A DNA stretch of 64,000 nucleotides from Ctena decussata. Its lineage: Eukaryota; Mollusca; Bivalvia; Lucinida; Lucinidae. The translations under genes were made by a program, and so were the position numbers. The stretch spans positions 53,442,858 through 53,506,857 of the forward strand of contig OZ022503.1 in assembly GCA_963989385.1 (NCBI GenBank), read 5' to 3'. The notes under the pieces were generated by a model. That model worked only from the letters and a program-made list of their open reading frames with translations, made no database searches and was not told the DNA's origin. Of this stretch, positions 36,747 to 46,930 are shown one piece after another. Numbering within the stretch: the first letter of the stretch is position 1; every line of letters starts with the position of its first letter.

Positions 36747-37659
36747 CCTTTTATTTTCTTTTTTTTATGAGATTCAAGCTAAAATATAACTTTTGACATT
36801 AAATTTTATGTCATATATCATTTTTCTATGCCCCCTCTTCCCCTCCCCTCCCAGCCCCATCCTCCCCTAAACGAATCCGGCCCATCTTTCATCTTGATTT
36901 ACAATTTTAAAAGAGAATTATTTATCTTTTTTTTGTCAAAAAAAAAATTAAAACCAGTTCACATAAGGCTGAAGAGGAGGCTTTCTTGTTTTATCTATCT
37001 GGGCCTCTTTTCTGTGTAATTTTGGCATATAAACATGATAAACCCCAATAATGTATTTATTGCTGTACAGGCTATTCATGACAAATAAGGGGCTTTTCTA
37101 CTGGTATAGGGTTCTAGTAAAAAAGCTAATAGTAATGGCATATAGATTTAGAAAAGAAAATCTTAACTGATTTTTATTTCATGCTATATGAGTAGCCCTA
37201 CTCAATCTCTCAATCTCACTAAAACTTGTTCAGATCTCACAGAATGCAGTCTGGAGCAATGACACGTATGCAGTTGTACATGTAGCTCAGCTGGTTGTAC
37301 GAGGTTTTACTGTCTCACCAGGTGGTTGCGCGTGTGGGGATGGTGATGCGCAGGAGTGTGTCTGGGGTGGGGGTGGTTGAGGGTGAAGGTGTAGTTTTCA
37401 GCTCTCAAAATCGTATTTATAGAAACAAGTAGACACTTACATTGCACTGTCATTCATTCTGTCCTTCCTTCTTTTAATCTTTAATAGTTTGAGAAGACAC
37501 AAACTATTGTTACGCCAAAGGTCATCAAACAAAACATTCAACACTAGCACAAGTGAAGTTTAATTTTCGGAATTTCCACCTTCCAATATCGAGCGATTTC
37601 TACGTCATCAGACCTTAACCCGTCATATTACCTCGCAAGAATGACGACAAGCATCCCAG
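36747..37659. other. Gene-free stretch
   Basis: It contains a C-rich tract near 36832-36870 and T/A runs. 'tagctcagctggttgtacg' near 37281 resembles a tRNA box A but no box B follows. No gene called. Confidence 0.45.
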
Positions 37660-37908
37660 CTATGAAAATTTTACTATGTCCCCAAAATCCGTTTGTGGGA
37701 CAATTTTCTTTGCAAAATAATTTATCGTAGGGTTTCGGGGTCTTCGGTTTCTACGAACTGGGTGCATCAGATTGTTTTCATTGTTTTCTAATTTAGGAAT
37801 GTCACTGGGGTCTTCAAATGATTTCAAGCTCTCAATAAAAGCCAAAAGATTTCCCTGGTTAGGATTTTCAGTAGAATCAGTCATCGAAATAACAATAACA
37901 AGTGGCAT
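37660..37908 (-). CDS. Hypothetical 82-residue protein
   Basis: The family is not recognised. The minus-strand frame starts at an ATG (MPLVIVISMTDSTENPNQG; a second Met nine residues in is an equal candidate) and ends in TAG. The product is polar, with an acidic middle (KSFEDPSDIPKLE), a basic patch (HPVRRNRRPRN) and the tail FGDIVKFS, a composition more protein-like than chance frames nearby. Just upstream, AAAATGGCGGCGAAAATTC carries the ATGGCGGC motif found at many animal promoters (YY1-like) and opens a six-codon upstream ORF. A donor-like GAG|GTAATA lies 3' of the stop, so the frame may be part of a spliced gene. Confidence 0.35.
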   Translation of the reverse strand: MPLVIVISMTDSTENPNQGNLLAFIESLKSFEDPSDIPKLENNENNLMHPVRRNRRPRNPTINYFAKKIVPQTDFGDIVKFS

Positions 37909-37920
37909 AATTACGTGCAA

Positions 37921-38475
37921 TTTTTACTGAATTTTCGCCGCCATTTTGTCAGGATTATTTTTTTTTCTTAATTGAGAGAATCCTAACAATTTAAAAATGA
38001 TAAAATTTATTTGAAAACGACTTTTGTCACCAAAAAGTCTAAATATAAAACTACTTAGATCCTTATTTTTACTCTAAACCGATCCGTTGATGAAATATAG
38101 TGAAGGAACAAATTCGATGGATTTAGGTCTTTTGTTGCATAATAAGTCAAAAATAGAGATAGGCCCTTTGTAAAAATTTTGCAACTTCATTAAAAACCTT
38201 TTTGGGGCAGATTCGATGGTCAGAGGGGAAATAAATAGGTGTGGAAATGGTCTATACAAGCTATGAGCTTTCGACCAAATCCTTTTCATGAAAATTGTAA
38301 TTTGAATGTACCATACATGTATGTACATAATTGAATAAAATATTGTTTAAACCAAATAGGTGCGGAAACATGTTTGCTACATGATAGAGTGATTAACTCA
38401 TTTTTGACCAAATGTGGAGATAGGTCCCTTGTTGCACTGACCATTCAATTAACAGATTTTCGAAACCCTATATCT
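37921..38475. other. Possible minus-strand promoter, then gene-free DNA
   Basis: The minus-strand ATGGCGGC motif lies at about 37940-37947. Beyond it, AT-rich DNA shows phrases like 'aataggtgtggaaa', 'aataggtgcggaaaca' and 'gagataggtccc', suggesting a decayed repeat. No gene supported. Confidence 0.35.
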
Positions 38476-38479
38476 TGAA

Positions 38480-38688
38480 ATTGAGATGGATGAATGGATG
38501 ACTTGCGAATTTACGTCTTTTTCAACAGTATTTAAGTCATATCAGGACGATGGCTGGGTGTTAATGAAAGGCTGTGTGCAGTGTTACCCCGTTTACAATA
38601 GAAAAACATTCCCGCTACCAGCGGGTCTCGAACCCGGGACCGCTAGATCAGCAGGCCAGCGCTAAACATACTGAGCTATCGGGGCTCC
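38480..38688 (-). mobile_element. tRNA-derived SINE
   Basis: On the minus strand the head reads GGAGCCCCGATAGCTCAGTA with box A, then 'cggtcccgggttcgagacc' with a good box B. The acceptor-stem 3' half is missing, so it is not a tRNA gene. The body 'cattaacacccagccatcg' leads to 'gacttaaatactgttgaaaa', an 'agacgtaaa' end and a CATC-type tail, typical of bivalve tRNA SINEs. It lies upstream of the foldback element and the first TATA box. Confidence 0.75.
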
Positions 38689-38808
38689 TTGAAATTAAGA
38701 AAACAAACCATGAAAAAATGTCTACATGCAATGTAAAGGTAAGCCCTGGATGCATGCGATATGCCGGCAGAAGCTCTATCAGAAACTGATTTGTCCACTA
38801 GAAAAGAC

Positions 38809-39141
38809 CACAGGGTATAATCGATTCCGCCAATTTTCGCTTCCTGCAGAGACTGTCCGTCATATTTAGCTTCCGCCGAGACTGTCCGCGAACTCTTGCT
38901 TCCTGCAGAGACTACTGTCCTCGAGAAATGGCTTCCTGCCGAGACTGTCCGCGTGATTCTGCTTCCTGCCGAGGCTCTCGACAGGAAGCAGAATCACACG
39001 GACAGTCTCTGCAGGAAGCCATTTATCATGTACAGAAGTCTCGGCAGGAAGCAAGAGTTCGTGGACAGTCTCGGCGGAAGTCAAATATGATGTACAGTCT
39101 CTGCAGGAAGCGAAAATTAGCGGAATCGATTATACCCTGTG
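38809..39141. mobile_element. 333-bp foldback element with repeat-built arms
   Basis: The whole element folds back about a centre near 38975. The ends are CACAGGGTATAATCGATTCC and GGAATCGATTATACCCTGTG. Each arm consists of about four degenerate copies of 'gcttcctgcagagactgtcc' spaced some 40-50 bp. AAGAC flanks both sides (38804-38808 and 39142-39146), a 5-bp target duplication. The CAC start and 5-bp duplication recall Transib-like ends, but the superfamily is not assigned. It sits about 45 bp from the TATA box at 39192. Confidence 0.85.
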
Positions 39142-39191
39142 AAGACTAGGCTTTATATATTTCCAATTCATTCTGGAATCAATTCTCTATG

Positions 39192-39199
39192 TATAAAAG
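39192..39199 (+). promoter_or_regulatory. TATA box of paralog 1
   Basis: TATAAAAG, preceded by 'cattctggaatcaattctct'. The same context ('cattctgaaatcgattccg' then TATAAAAG) occurs at 56539. In both, the ATG is exactly 186 bp downstream. Confidence 0.7.
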
Positions 39200-39377
39200 C
39201 AATACTGTCACGATTCTCCAGGCATTATTGATAGAGTCACAGCGCGACACTTTCAACAGAAGAGGACTATTTTGTGCGGAAACTATGCTACGAAAACGTA
39301 AAAAAAGTATAATGAAGTAAGGAAGAAGCGCAAGAAAATTATATTATCATATTGCTGTTACATGACATCATGATATC

Positions 39378-39404
39378 ATGAGGATTAATATGCAGATTTA
39401 TCTG
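39378..39404 (+). CDS. First coding exon of a secreted-peptide-like gene, paralog 1 (partial)
   Basis: ATG plus eight codons give MRINMQIYL, then a strong donor CTG|GTAAGT. The 5' leader shares 'aatgaagtaaggaag', 'attatatcatta'-like words and 'atcatgaggatt' with paralog 2 at 56725, where the peptide is MRIDMLIIL. The exon would be the start of a signal peptide. A clear second exon was not found downstream. One candidate is a hydrophobic frame after 'tttcttgtcag' near 41636, but it shows no obvious similarity to paralog 2 exon 2. This could be a decayed or exon-less duplicate. Confidence 0.5.
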
Positions 39405-41050
39405 GTAAGTTTTAAGGTTTGCTTTTATTCATGTATTTTGAGATTGAACGTTTCATACAGTTGCCATAGCTAGTTATCGGTTTTATAAAAAATATTGTCT
39501 CGTTTCATATGAATTGTCTGTTTTTCAAAAAAACATGTAGCTACCCGAACATTATATGATAGGTGTATTTCTTGAATGTGTATAAAATAAACATTTGATC
39601 ACCTTCGAAGGAGTAATAATTCAAACAGCAAAATAATACTTACTGAAAAACCAAAGCTTTTCAGGATTATTGCTTTGTCTATCTTTATTTTACACACTAT
39701 TCAATAATAATCTAATCGTATTATTTTCAAAAAATAGAATAATAAACCATCGAGGCTATTCAAAATTTGCGGAACAGCCAAACAACTATAGTTTATACAA
39801 TAAAGTTATTATCATCAGCCACCTTATATCTATCCGGCGTATTAATCATAAATTTGGAACCGTTTTCTCAGCATTAACGGATTCGTTCTAGTCATTGTAA
39901 TGTCATTTTTCAAAAATAATTTTCTTGTCGAAACTAAATGTATTTTATAGATTTTTGGGTCTTTTTGTTGTGAATGTATCTGCAGCGAAGAAAACACGGC
40001 AATTATCAAATTTATTTTGTAAACACGAGTTTTACGAGTATTCCAAACTAAATTAAAGTTAAGTTTGCCTTTGTGGATGCAAAAAGCACCTCTGTGGTAT
40101 TACTGACCGTCACATATTTGTTTGACACAGGATTAATTATTCCTGACCATGAACGCACAGAAAAGTATTGCATTAAATCACACTCCTATCCTTTAACGTC
40201 GAATTTTATGTAACAAATTCGGTAAAATAAGACTTTGGCTAAAAATAGATGAAATATGGGTATGGTATACACTGTTTTTGTGCCAATATACCGAGTGCCT
40301 TCATCAAAATAAATTACAGATTATTAATTTACACGTTTTCGCAAAAATATTTTTAGACCGACCTCGAATTTGTTTTGCGGTTGCCACAGTTTGACAGGTT
40401 TGTAATGTGCATTTCAGTGCCTTTTCTGGAAGGTAACATATTAAGTTCATTTAATCCATTTGTATACCCTGGCATCTCAGATGTGAATGATTACGTGCTG
40501 CAGGTCAAGATTTTCATGTAAGGCGTCTTTTGTCGGTCAGTCTACATATAAATGATTATTAGGAACGACACGAAGTCCTTTCATAAAATGATAATATATT
40601 TGGAGCTGCACGAAATCTTTTCCACCATTCCATTTATATGTGACGCCACTGTAGGGATGCACTGAGAAATGCTGATTTCCATAGATATTTACCCATCGGG
40701 CACATGGCGCTTGGCCAGCATTGGGTCGACGTTGATTAGACGCCATGACGTTGAATCACTGTTGATTGAGTGCTGATTCGGCGCGGTGTGCCTGTGGAGT
40801 ATGGTACTTACACCATGTACGGAACGCTGAACTTGATCATTGAGATAGTTCATCAGATATATTTTGCTTTTGAAAATCTTGTGGTGAAATATATATATAC
40901 AATTTTATATTTGCTTCTAAGGTAATGTTGGGGTATACTCTCTTCTCGTTCTGTTGGGTTTCTTGAATTTCGTTTCGGCAAGATTAAAGAACGTGGGGAA
41001 AGTGTAGCCTACTCATCCTGTCAAATATTAGATTTCTGCTGAAATTATTT
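39405..41050. other. Possible intron of paralog 1, no certain exon
   Basis: AT-rich. A hydrophobic frame after the acceptor-like 'gcttttcag' at 39664 is in the wrong phase for exon 1. A decayed 'gggcacatggcgc ... ggtgtgcctg' hairpin (about 40695-40797) relates to the array's GACGTC hairpins. Confidence 0.4.
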
Positions 41051-41053
41051 TTA

Positions 41054-41440
41054 AGGTGAGTGGGTGCGCCTTTATTTATTTTGTACCATTTTTACAAAGA
41101 GAAATGACATTTGTGACTTCCTGTTTGCATCAATGGGCAGTGAGGGCATTTATGTTTTTTCCCACCGTTTTTACACACAGGGACTGCTCTTATGGTTTCC
41201 GGTTTGCAATCATGGGCGACGTCACCCTGCATGCCTTTATCCCGCCATTTTTACAAAGATAGACGGCCTTTGTGGCTTCTTGTTTGAACTGATCAGTCCC
41301 AAAGGCGTCTCTTGGAGATGGAGTTTCCTGCTGGAGGAACTGATTCTTTCCCTTGAAGCTGGCCACTAGGAGCGAATTATTTCCTAGAAAATGAAAATGG
41401 CATAGCCTCTTTCTTTCCCTATGGGTGTACCCATTCACCT
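41054..41440. mobile_element. Complete MITE, AGGTGAGTGGGTGC termini, TTA duplication
   Basis: The left end AGGTGAGTGGGTGCGCC and right end GGGTGTACCCATTCACCT are inverted. TTA flanks both sides (41051-41053 and 41441-41443), which fits a PIF/Harbinger-type target duplication. The interior has repeated 'ccatttttacaaag-ga' phrases and no coding capacity. This is the best-preserved member of the family also seen near 2966, 3614, 23861 and 42390. Confidence 0.8.
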
Positions 41441-41443
41441 TTA

Positions 41444-41977
41444 TAATTCGAAATTTTCAAAAATCGAGTCATTTGGTGCCACAAATCACTGAAGATGAAT
41501 CCATTTTTTGGTTGAATACACAGCTAAATAAATTTTTCAAGCATGAAAAAGCAAACTATGACAAATATACTGTCAACTTTGAGCTATAATGTTGAGAGTT
41601 AACATGTTAATATTGATAGTGAGTCAACTTTTTGTAATTTCTTGTCAGTATATATGTTTGTTTTGTGTTGTGTTGTATGTAATATACATGTACTCTTCAA
41701 TATTGGAGGAAATAAAGATTATATACTCTAAAACGTGTTTCTCTGGACGCACATCACTCAAAAAGTTTCTTTTTCAAGTTGACAGTTGCTTGGTGCAGTG
41801 AGTGTAATTCTCACGGACTGTCCTTGAGGCTTATCAGTAGAATTATTCGTCCCGACACGGACCATACACAGAGCTACATGCAACAAGTTTTCGGACTGGA
41901 GTTTTATCATGCAAGTTTTATCTAATTTAGAAAGTACGTAGTGACACTAATAGATTAATAGATTTTTGTTCACATTT
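41444..41977. other. Unassigned stretch with a hydrophobic frame
   Basis: From 41589, ATGTTGAGAGTTAACATG opens a 70-codon hydrophobic frame (MLRVNMLILIVSQLFVISC...). It has a GTGAGT inside and an acceptor-like TTTCTTGTCAG at 41635. Its first ten codons resemble the exon-1 peptides at 39378 and 56725, but no matching promoter was found. It could be exon 2 of paralog 1, a decayed third copy or chance. Confidence 0.3.
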
Positions 41978-42218
41978 GAGCCGCGACACGAGAAAACCAA
42001 CAATGTGGTTGTGCGCCCAGCGCAGACTCAGATCAGCCTGGGCATCCGCCCAGTCTGATCAGAGTCTTCGCTGTGCGAATAGAGGTAGCTTAGACCCTTA
42101 GCTACACTTTAAGCGCAGAGCGAAGACTCTAATCTGAGTAGGCAGATGCCCAGGCTGATCTGAGTCTGCACTGGGCGCACAACCACATTGTTGGTTTTCT
42201 CGTCTCGCGTCGCGGCTC
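41978..42218. mobile_element. Foldback MITE (GAGCCGCGACACGA family), copy 10
   Basis: Termini are GAGCCGCGACACGAGAAAAC and GCGTCGCGGCTC, with a small 'cgtct' insertion near the right end. ATTT flanks both sides as a 4-bp duplication. Confidence 0.9.
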
Positions 42219-42389
42219 ATTTCATTACTCTTCATCTTATCGTCAGGTGGAAATTCCTAGAGATGTTTTCATTGTTTTCTAGCTAATCAATCAAGCAAAG
42301 TTGCCCCGGTCCAGCTAAGCTATGGGCCTAGATCCTGTTGGTTTTCTTTTCCTTTGCCAAGTTAAATGCTATGGATACATTTTCAGGGT

Positions 42390-42492
42390 AGCAGCTCTGT
42401 CATTTTCATTTTTGCCTCGTGGGAACAAGTTCTTTACTCCACTAAATCGGCAGAGTTGTTTTCCCTGAAATTGCACCCGTTCACTTTAAGAA
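42390..42492. mobile_element. Fragment of the AGGTGAGTGGGTAC MITE family
   Basis: 'cctcgtgggaacaagttcttt' and the right end 'gcacccgttcactttaag' match the family. The left terminus is not recognisable. Confidence 0.45.
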
Positions 42493-43070
42493 TTAACTGT
42501 CTTCCTCAAAATCCCGATTACTCTGAGCTATATTTTTAGGACATTTTCAGACCATAATGCAAATAGATTAAGGTACCTGATGCGAAATTTGTTGTCCTCT
42601 CTTTATTCTACATGATTTTATAGCTGCAGTGTCATTACTTCTGGATTAACCCTCGTATAACTGACTATCTTTGGAAATGGATGGCAAATGTTCTTAGGAA
42701 AAGTAAGCCCCAGAGTAGGCACACACTTGTTGATTCAACGTTCTGTTCCCAGTGGGAGATGTAACCATTTATAATAATATCCAGAATCAGTAGTTTTGAT
42801 TGCTTGTCAGCATTGTCTCGATTATTTGTTATTTGTCATCAACTGACTTGTTCCAAGGGAATTACGGATCGAAAGGCATTTGAACCGCGACTCGAATAAA
42901 AGCATTTTATGAGCCAAAGGATAAAGGTTTAACATGGCAAAGACTGCAAATGTTTCTGCCTAACATTTGAATTGCATGTTGTCTGTCGTTTTAATAGTAG
43001 AAAGAAAAAAACAAACAAATATCTACATGAAACCAGACGAAAGAGCAATATAGCCTCTTGTTTTAAACCG
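42493..43070. other. Gene-free stretch
   Basis: No supported gene. 'tgaaccgcgactcgaataaa' near 42881 is a stub of the GAGCCGCGACACGA MITE left end. Confidence 0.4.
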
Positions 43071-43079
43071 TTTTCCTTC

Positions 43080-43235
43080 GGTTATAAGACGGGGTTTTCT
43101 CTTCCAAAACATTCCCAAAAATCTAGATCCGTCTTATAAGACGGATCTAGATTTTTGGAATTGTTTTTGGACGGATCTAGATTTTTTGGAATTGTTTTGG
43201 AATGGAAAAACCGATTCAATATAAGTTGTTTTTTT
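43080..43235. mobile_element. Foldback repeat around a 44-bp perfect palindrome
   Basis: The interval 43115-43158 is a perfect palindrome with no spacer. Its centre is CCGTCTTATAAGACGG, extended by 'atctagat' and 'ccaaaaa' on each side. An outer inverted pair (ccaaaacattc against gaattgttttgg) and a direct duplication of 'acggatctagatttttgg' follow. It is probably a small foldback transposon. Confidence 0.8.
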
Positions 43236-43389
43236 TAAACCAGAATGATTTACGTATTTGTGGCAATGTTTGAAGTATTAATTCCCGTCTTATAAGTGAA
43301 TAATACGGTGGATAATTTAAAGTTGTTGGGCTCTAATATCAGATATTTTTTTTCATTTTTATTTTCTTGTCTTCTGATATGAATCCAGT

Positions 43390-43425
43390 TCATCAAGGGT
43401 GTTTATTGTGTGTGTGTGTTTGTGT
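43390..43425. repeat. GT microsatellite
   Basis: 'gtgtgtgtgtttgtgtgt' simple repeat. Confidence 0.7.
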
Positions 43426-43498
43426 GTATTGAATTGTATTGATCCTTGTTTATAAAAGAATCTGTTAATTTTGCTCAGTGGCCTTTCTTTTCTGATAT

Positions 43499-43734
43499 GA
43501 GCCGCGACGCGACAAAACCAACAATGTGGCTATGCGCCCAGCGCAGACTCAGATCAGACTGGGCATCCGCCCAGTCTGATCAGAGTCTTCACTGTCCGCA
43601 TAGAGGTCGCTTAGACCCTTAGCTACACTTTGAGCACTTAATGTAGGGTCTAATCAATTTTAGCGGATTCCCAGGCTGATCTGAGTCTGCACTGGGCGCA
43701 CAACCACATTGTTGGTTTTGTCGTGTCGCGGCTC
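43499..43734. mobile_element. Foldback MITE (GAGCCGCGACACGA family), copy 11
   Basis: Termini are GAGCCGCGACGCGACAAAAC and GTCGTGTCGCGGCTC. ATAT lies on both sides. The interior is nearly palindromic. Confidence 0.9.
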
Positions 43735-43832
43735 ATATAGTATAATTTGAAATGACACTCTCAATCAAAGAAGTTAATATTGAAATTCACTGTAATAGAG
43801 TAAACTCAACGCTGACTGACGTTTCCTAACAT

Positions 43833-44300
43833 TGTCAATATCCCAATTGTCAATAACAGACTGAACCCCGACAGTTTTTGCTTGCTTCTCTGCATTTTCG
43901 CTGTCGAGAAAGACATGTTATGAATTTATTCAGCATCTTAGTATTTCCAGTACGAACTGCGCACCACTGATCTGACTGTCGGTCAGATCTGTCGGTCTGA
44001 GCATCTATATTTCGCAGAGTCTGCATGACATGTTTTCTCTCAGTCTTGTTTGTTTTCTGGTTATTTGTGCAGAGGTTGAATAAGTGAAACATGAGCTCTT
44101 AAAAGAGTTGTATAAGAGCCCAGCTAGTAACTTGAGAACAAAGATTGTTTTCAGCAGAAATCTAGCCAGTAACTTAAGGCTTCAAAGAGGCGTTATAATT
44201 GAGGAAACTGAAAAGGAAGCGATTTCCTGGTGTGTAGATCAATGCACACTCTATTTGTCAAAAGTAAATTGTATCATTCATAGACTAGAAATAAACTAAT
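43833..44300 (+). repeat. Local duplicate, unit 1 (about 468 bp)
   Basis: It starts 'tgtcaatatcccaattgtca' and carries 'gactgaaccccgacagtttt', 'tcgcagagtctgcatgac', 'tctagccagtaacttaagg' and 'gcttcaaagaggcgttataa'. It is followed head-to-tail by a second copy. A short open frame (44084-44299) spans the 3' part in both copies, but the reading differs by stops, so it is not called as a gene. Confidence 0.8.
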
Positions 44301-44770
44301 TGTTCAATATTCCGATTGTCAATAACAGACTGAATCCCGACAGTTTTCGCTTGCTTTTCTACAGTTACTCTTTTGTTTAAAGTACATCGTCGGAAGACAT
44401 ATCTTGACATACGTATTCTGAGCATTCAGCATCCTAGTATTGTCCGTGCAAAATTCGCACCCCTGACCCGACTGCGCATGTCTGCAGTCAGTCTGAGCAT
44501 CTATATTTCGCAGAGTCTGCTTGGCTTTTTTCTCACGGTCTTATTTATTCTCTGCTTATTTGGTCCAACATAAAACAAGTAAAACACGAGATCTGAAAAG
44601 AATTGCGTCAGAGCGCAGCAAGTAGCTTGAGAACAAACATGATTTTGAGCAGACATCTAGCCAGTTACTTAAGGTTTCAAAGAGGCTTTATAACTGAGAA
44701 AATTGAAAAAGAAGCGATTTTACCAGGATCTGTAGAGCAATGTACGCTCTATTTGTCTAAAGTTAACGGT
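44301..44770 (+). repeat. Local duplicate, unit 2
   Basis: It begins 'tgttcaatattccgattgtc' and repeats the landmarks of unit 1, some 10-15% diverged by eye. Related pieces occur at 45700-45832, 54976-55290 and 61330-62080. Confidence 0.8.
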
Positions 44771-45320
44771 TTCATCTACTTACTTTGACTGAAGAGTGTC
44801 AACTGGGCGGGAGAAATAAGATAATTGTTAGTAACGGTTGGAAATCATTCAAAAGAAAAGAACTACGCATTAAAAGTCCGTAATATTTATTGCAAGACAG
44901 GATAATCATGTTCTTAATAAATCGGGGGACAAATCAGTTCATGAATAACTTGTACATTATGATTTGGAGTCGTTTATTTACACCTGGAAAATGCATGTGT
45001 TTTGTATTCAGTTTAAACGATATTTAAACGATATTTATTCTTTCCAAAAATATACATGTGAATAATTATACATTAAACAAAGAGGATCTGAACGGAAGCT
45101 GTAAGCCTAAAGAGTCCAATTACTTGCAAACAATACAACAACATACAATGTACACAACATGGAGTAATTTAAGTATATCGTTCTGGAAAAACAGCAAAGC
45201 CATTATCTCAAGAGTAGAAAAATAGGAAAGTATGAGGTTGCGTTATGCATTTAAAAATAAGTCATGTCGGGTTTGAAAGAGGCCTAATGATGCAACCTGA
45301 AAAAAGAAAGAACTGAAGTA
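44771..45320. other. Gene-free stretch
   Basis: AT-rich. No gene or clear repeat seen. Confidence 0.4.
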
Positions 45321-45321
45321 C

Positions 45322-45535
45322 AGTCAACTCTCGATATCTCGAACACTGATATCCCAAATAGTGCCCTGATATCAAAGAATATAATTTGGACACATTGCCT
45401 ATTTTCCTTTCATTTCAACACATATTATCTCAAATTACTGGTATCTCAAAGTAAATTTTCTTGGACCAGAAAATTTACTTTGAGATATCAGTAGTTTGGA
45501 ATGAACTTCGACTTTGAGATATCGAGAGGTGACTG
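45322..45535. mobile_element. pogo/Tigger-like MITE, TA duplication
   Basis: The left end CAGTCAACTCTCGATATCTC and right end GAGATATCGAGAGGTGACTG are inverted. TA directly flanks both sides, the target duplication of Tc1/mariner/pogo elements. The interior has more copies of 'gatatctcaaa'-like words. No transposase. Confidence 0.85.
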
Positions 45536-45832
45536 TATATACGCTACTTTCTATTCCTGGAGTTGCAGAGGATAAATTGACGATGTGTTGGCAGAAATGC
45601 ATTGCTTTCTATTTCGTTACATATAGCATAAACCAGTGTTTAAATTTACCGTCTTTAGTTTTAAAGTAAGTTTTCCAATGTCTTTGCCAATAAAGATATG
45701 TCTCAATTTTTAATCTGTCGAGAAACAAGGGATGCTCGAGATCTGAAATGACTTGTATCAGAGCCTAATTAAGCAGACATCTAGCCAATAACTTATGGCT
45801 TCAAAGAGGCGTTATAACTGAGAAAATTGAAA
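45536..45832 (+). repeat. Fragment of the local duplicate family
   Basis: From about 45718, 'agaaacaagggatgctcgag' leads to 'catctagccaataacttatg' and 'gcttcaaagaggcgttataa', as in the units at 43.8-44.8 kb. The first half of the interval is unassigned. Confidence 0.6.
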
Positions 45833-45917
45833 ATATAGAAATGGCTGTTATACCCCCACGATGGAATTGCAATACGTTAACAATTCCATCGTGGGGGTAT
45901 AACAGCCATTTCTATAT
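45833..45917. repeat. Perfect 37-bp-arm hairpin, 11-bp loop
   Basis: The left arm (45833-45869) starts 'atatagaaatggctgtta' and continues 'tacccccacgatggaattg'. The right arm (45881-45917) is its exact complement. The loop is 'caatacgttaa'. It has replaced or interrupted the end of the local duplicate. No target duplication seen. It is either a very young foldback element or a hairpin-RNA locus. Confidence 0.85.
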
Positions 45918-46475
45918 GGACGAGAACATACCTTAATAAAATAATGGCTGATTGTCACAGAATTTCGAAGTATATCCCATCCTTTAACTGCCGTTTCATT
46001 TAGACATATTGTCACCCTTTGTAGATAATGACTAATGAAGGATTTTTGGAAGCATGAATGGTACGAACGGAAAGGTATTTGTGATTCTTACAATACTTTT
46101 CTTTGCAATGTACACCATATTGTGCAAAAGTAGATAAACAAGCTTGTCAACTTATTACACTAGTAAAACTCAAAGACATTATAGAAGATTGACAATACTA
46201 GACTAGAAGGAAATAGAAAGATATTATTCAATAAATAAAGTAAACAAATGCAGTCAAGAAAACAGAAGCTGCCGTAAATGACAAAAGAACAAAACGTGGT
46301 CAAATAAAGGAACGAAGAAGCAAGAAGTATAATAAATTGATAAAACTCTGACAAACACTTAAAATCATTATGGAAGAGAAGAGATTAGTGTAATGCTAAG
46401 CCAGTAGTGTATGTTTACTTTGAATCAATGATTATTAAATGCAGAAGCAATGCCATAACACACCTTTTCCTCACC
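45918..46475. other. Gene-free stretch
   Basis: AT-rich, no gene supported. A minus-strand hydrophobic frame at 46160-46354 is a product of AT richness. Confidence 0.4.
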
Positions 46476-46930
46476 GGGGGGGGGGGGGGGGGGGAGGGGT
46501 TCACTTCCGTTATAAAGCAGGGTGTATATGTGCCGCTGGAATAGCCCTACTTTTATGATCTGCCAGATACATCAATAGGTACTGTTTTACAGACTAATAT
46601 ACAGGAATAGGTTTTATTTCCCCAAGCTCTGTATATAAAAGCCAACTAATCTGATGTTTGTTATCAAAAAGAAACAAATATCAAATACAAAGACAACAAA
46701 TGTTCTCAGCATACTAATTCCTTGTATTTTCTTCAAGGCTAAATGGCAAATTCATTAGCTGATCTAAGCACCTTTTCTGCGGTATACATGAATAGGGCCC
46801 AAATTTGATACAAAATACACAAATAGGTAAATAGTTTGGCATTTGTCTTACACATGAATAGGGTGGGTTATCAGAGTTCCAGCGGCACATCTGTACCCCT
46901 TTAAAGACCAAGTGACCCCCCCCCCTCTCC
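46476..46930. mobile_element. MITE with G-tract/C-tract termini
   Basis: The left end is a G run, then 'aggggttcacttccgttat' and 'tgtatatgtgccgctggaat'. The right end is the complement, 'attccagcggcacatctgta' and 'ccaagtgacccccccccc'. The pairing extends about 60 bp on each side. The interior repeats 'acatgaataggg-cc'. No coding capacity. Confidence 0.75.

Noticed and set aside
37271..37330. tRNA-like box A 'tagctcagctggttgta'
   Set aside because: No box B or cloverleaf follows.
38610..38690. tRNA gene on the minus strand
   Set aside because: Boxes A and B are good, but the 5' GGAGCCC has no complementary 3' acceptor strand and a SINE body follows, so it is a SINE head.
39665..39891. Second exon of paralog 1 after 'gcttttcag'
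   Set aside because: The long frame is out of phase with exon 1 and the in-phase frame stops after 16 codons.
41589..41801. Third paralog of the TATA/exon-1 family (MLRVNMLILI then GTGAGT)
   Set aside because: No matching TATA box or leader is upstream. The resemblance is limited to a few codons, so it is recorded only as a weak candidate.
44084..44788. Similar 71- and 61-codon frames in the tandem duplicate
   Set aside because: The frames agree only in part and end at different stops. The segment also exists in untranslated dispersed copies.
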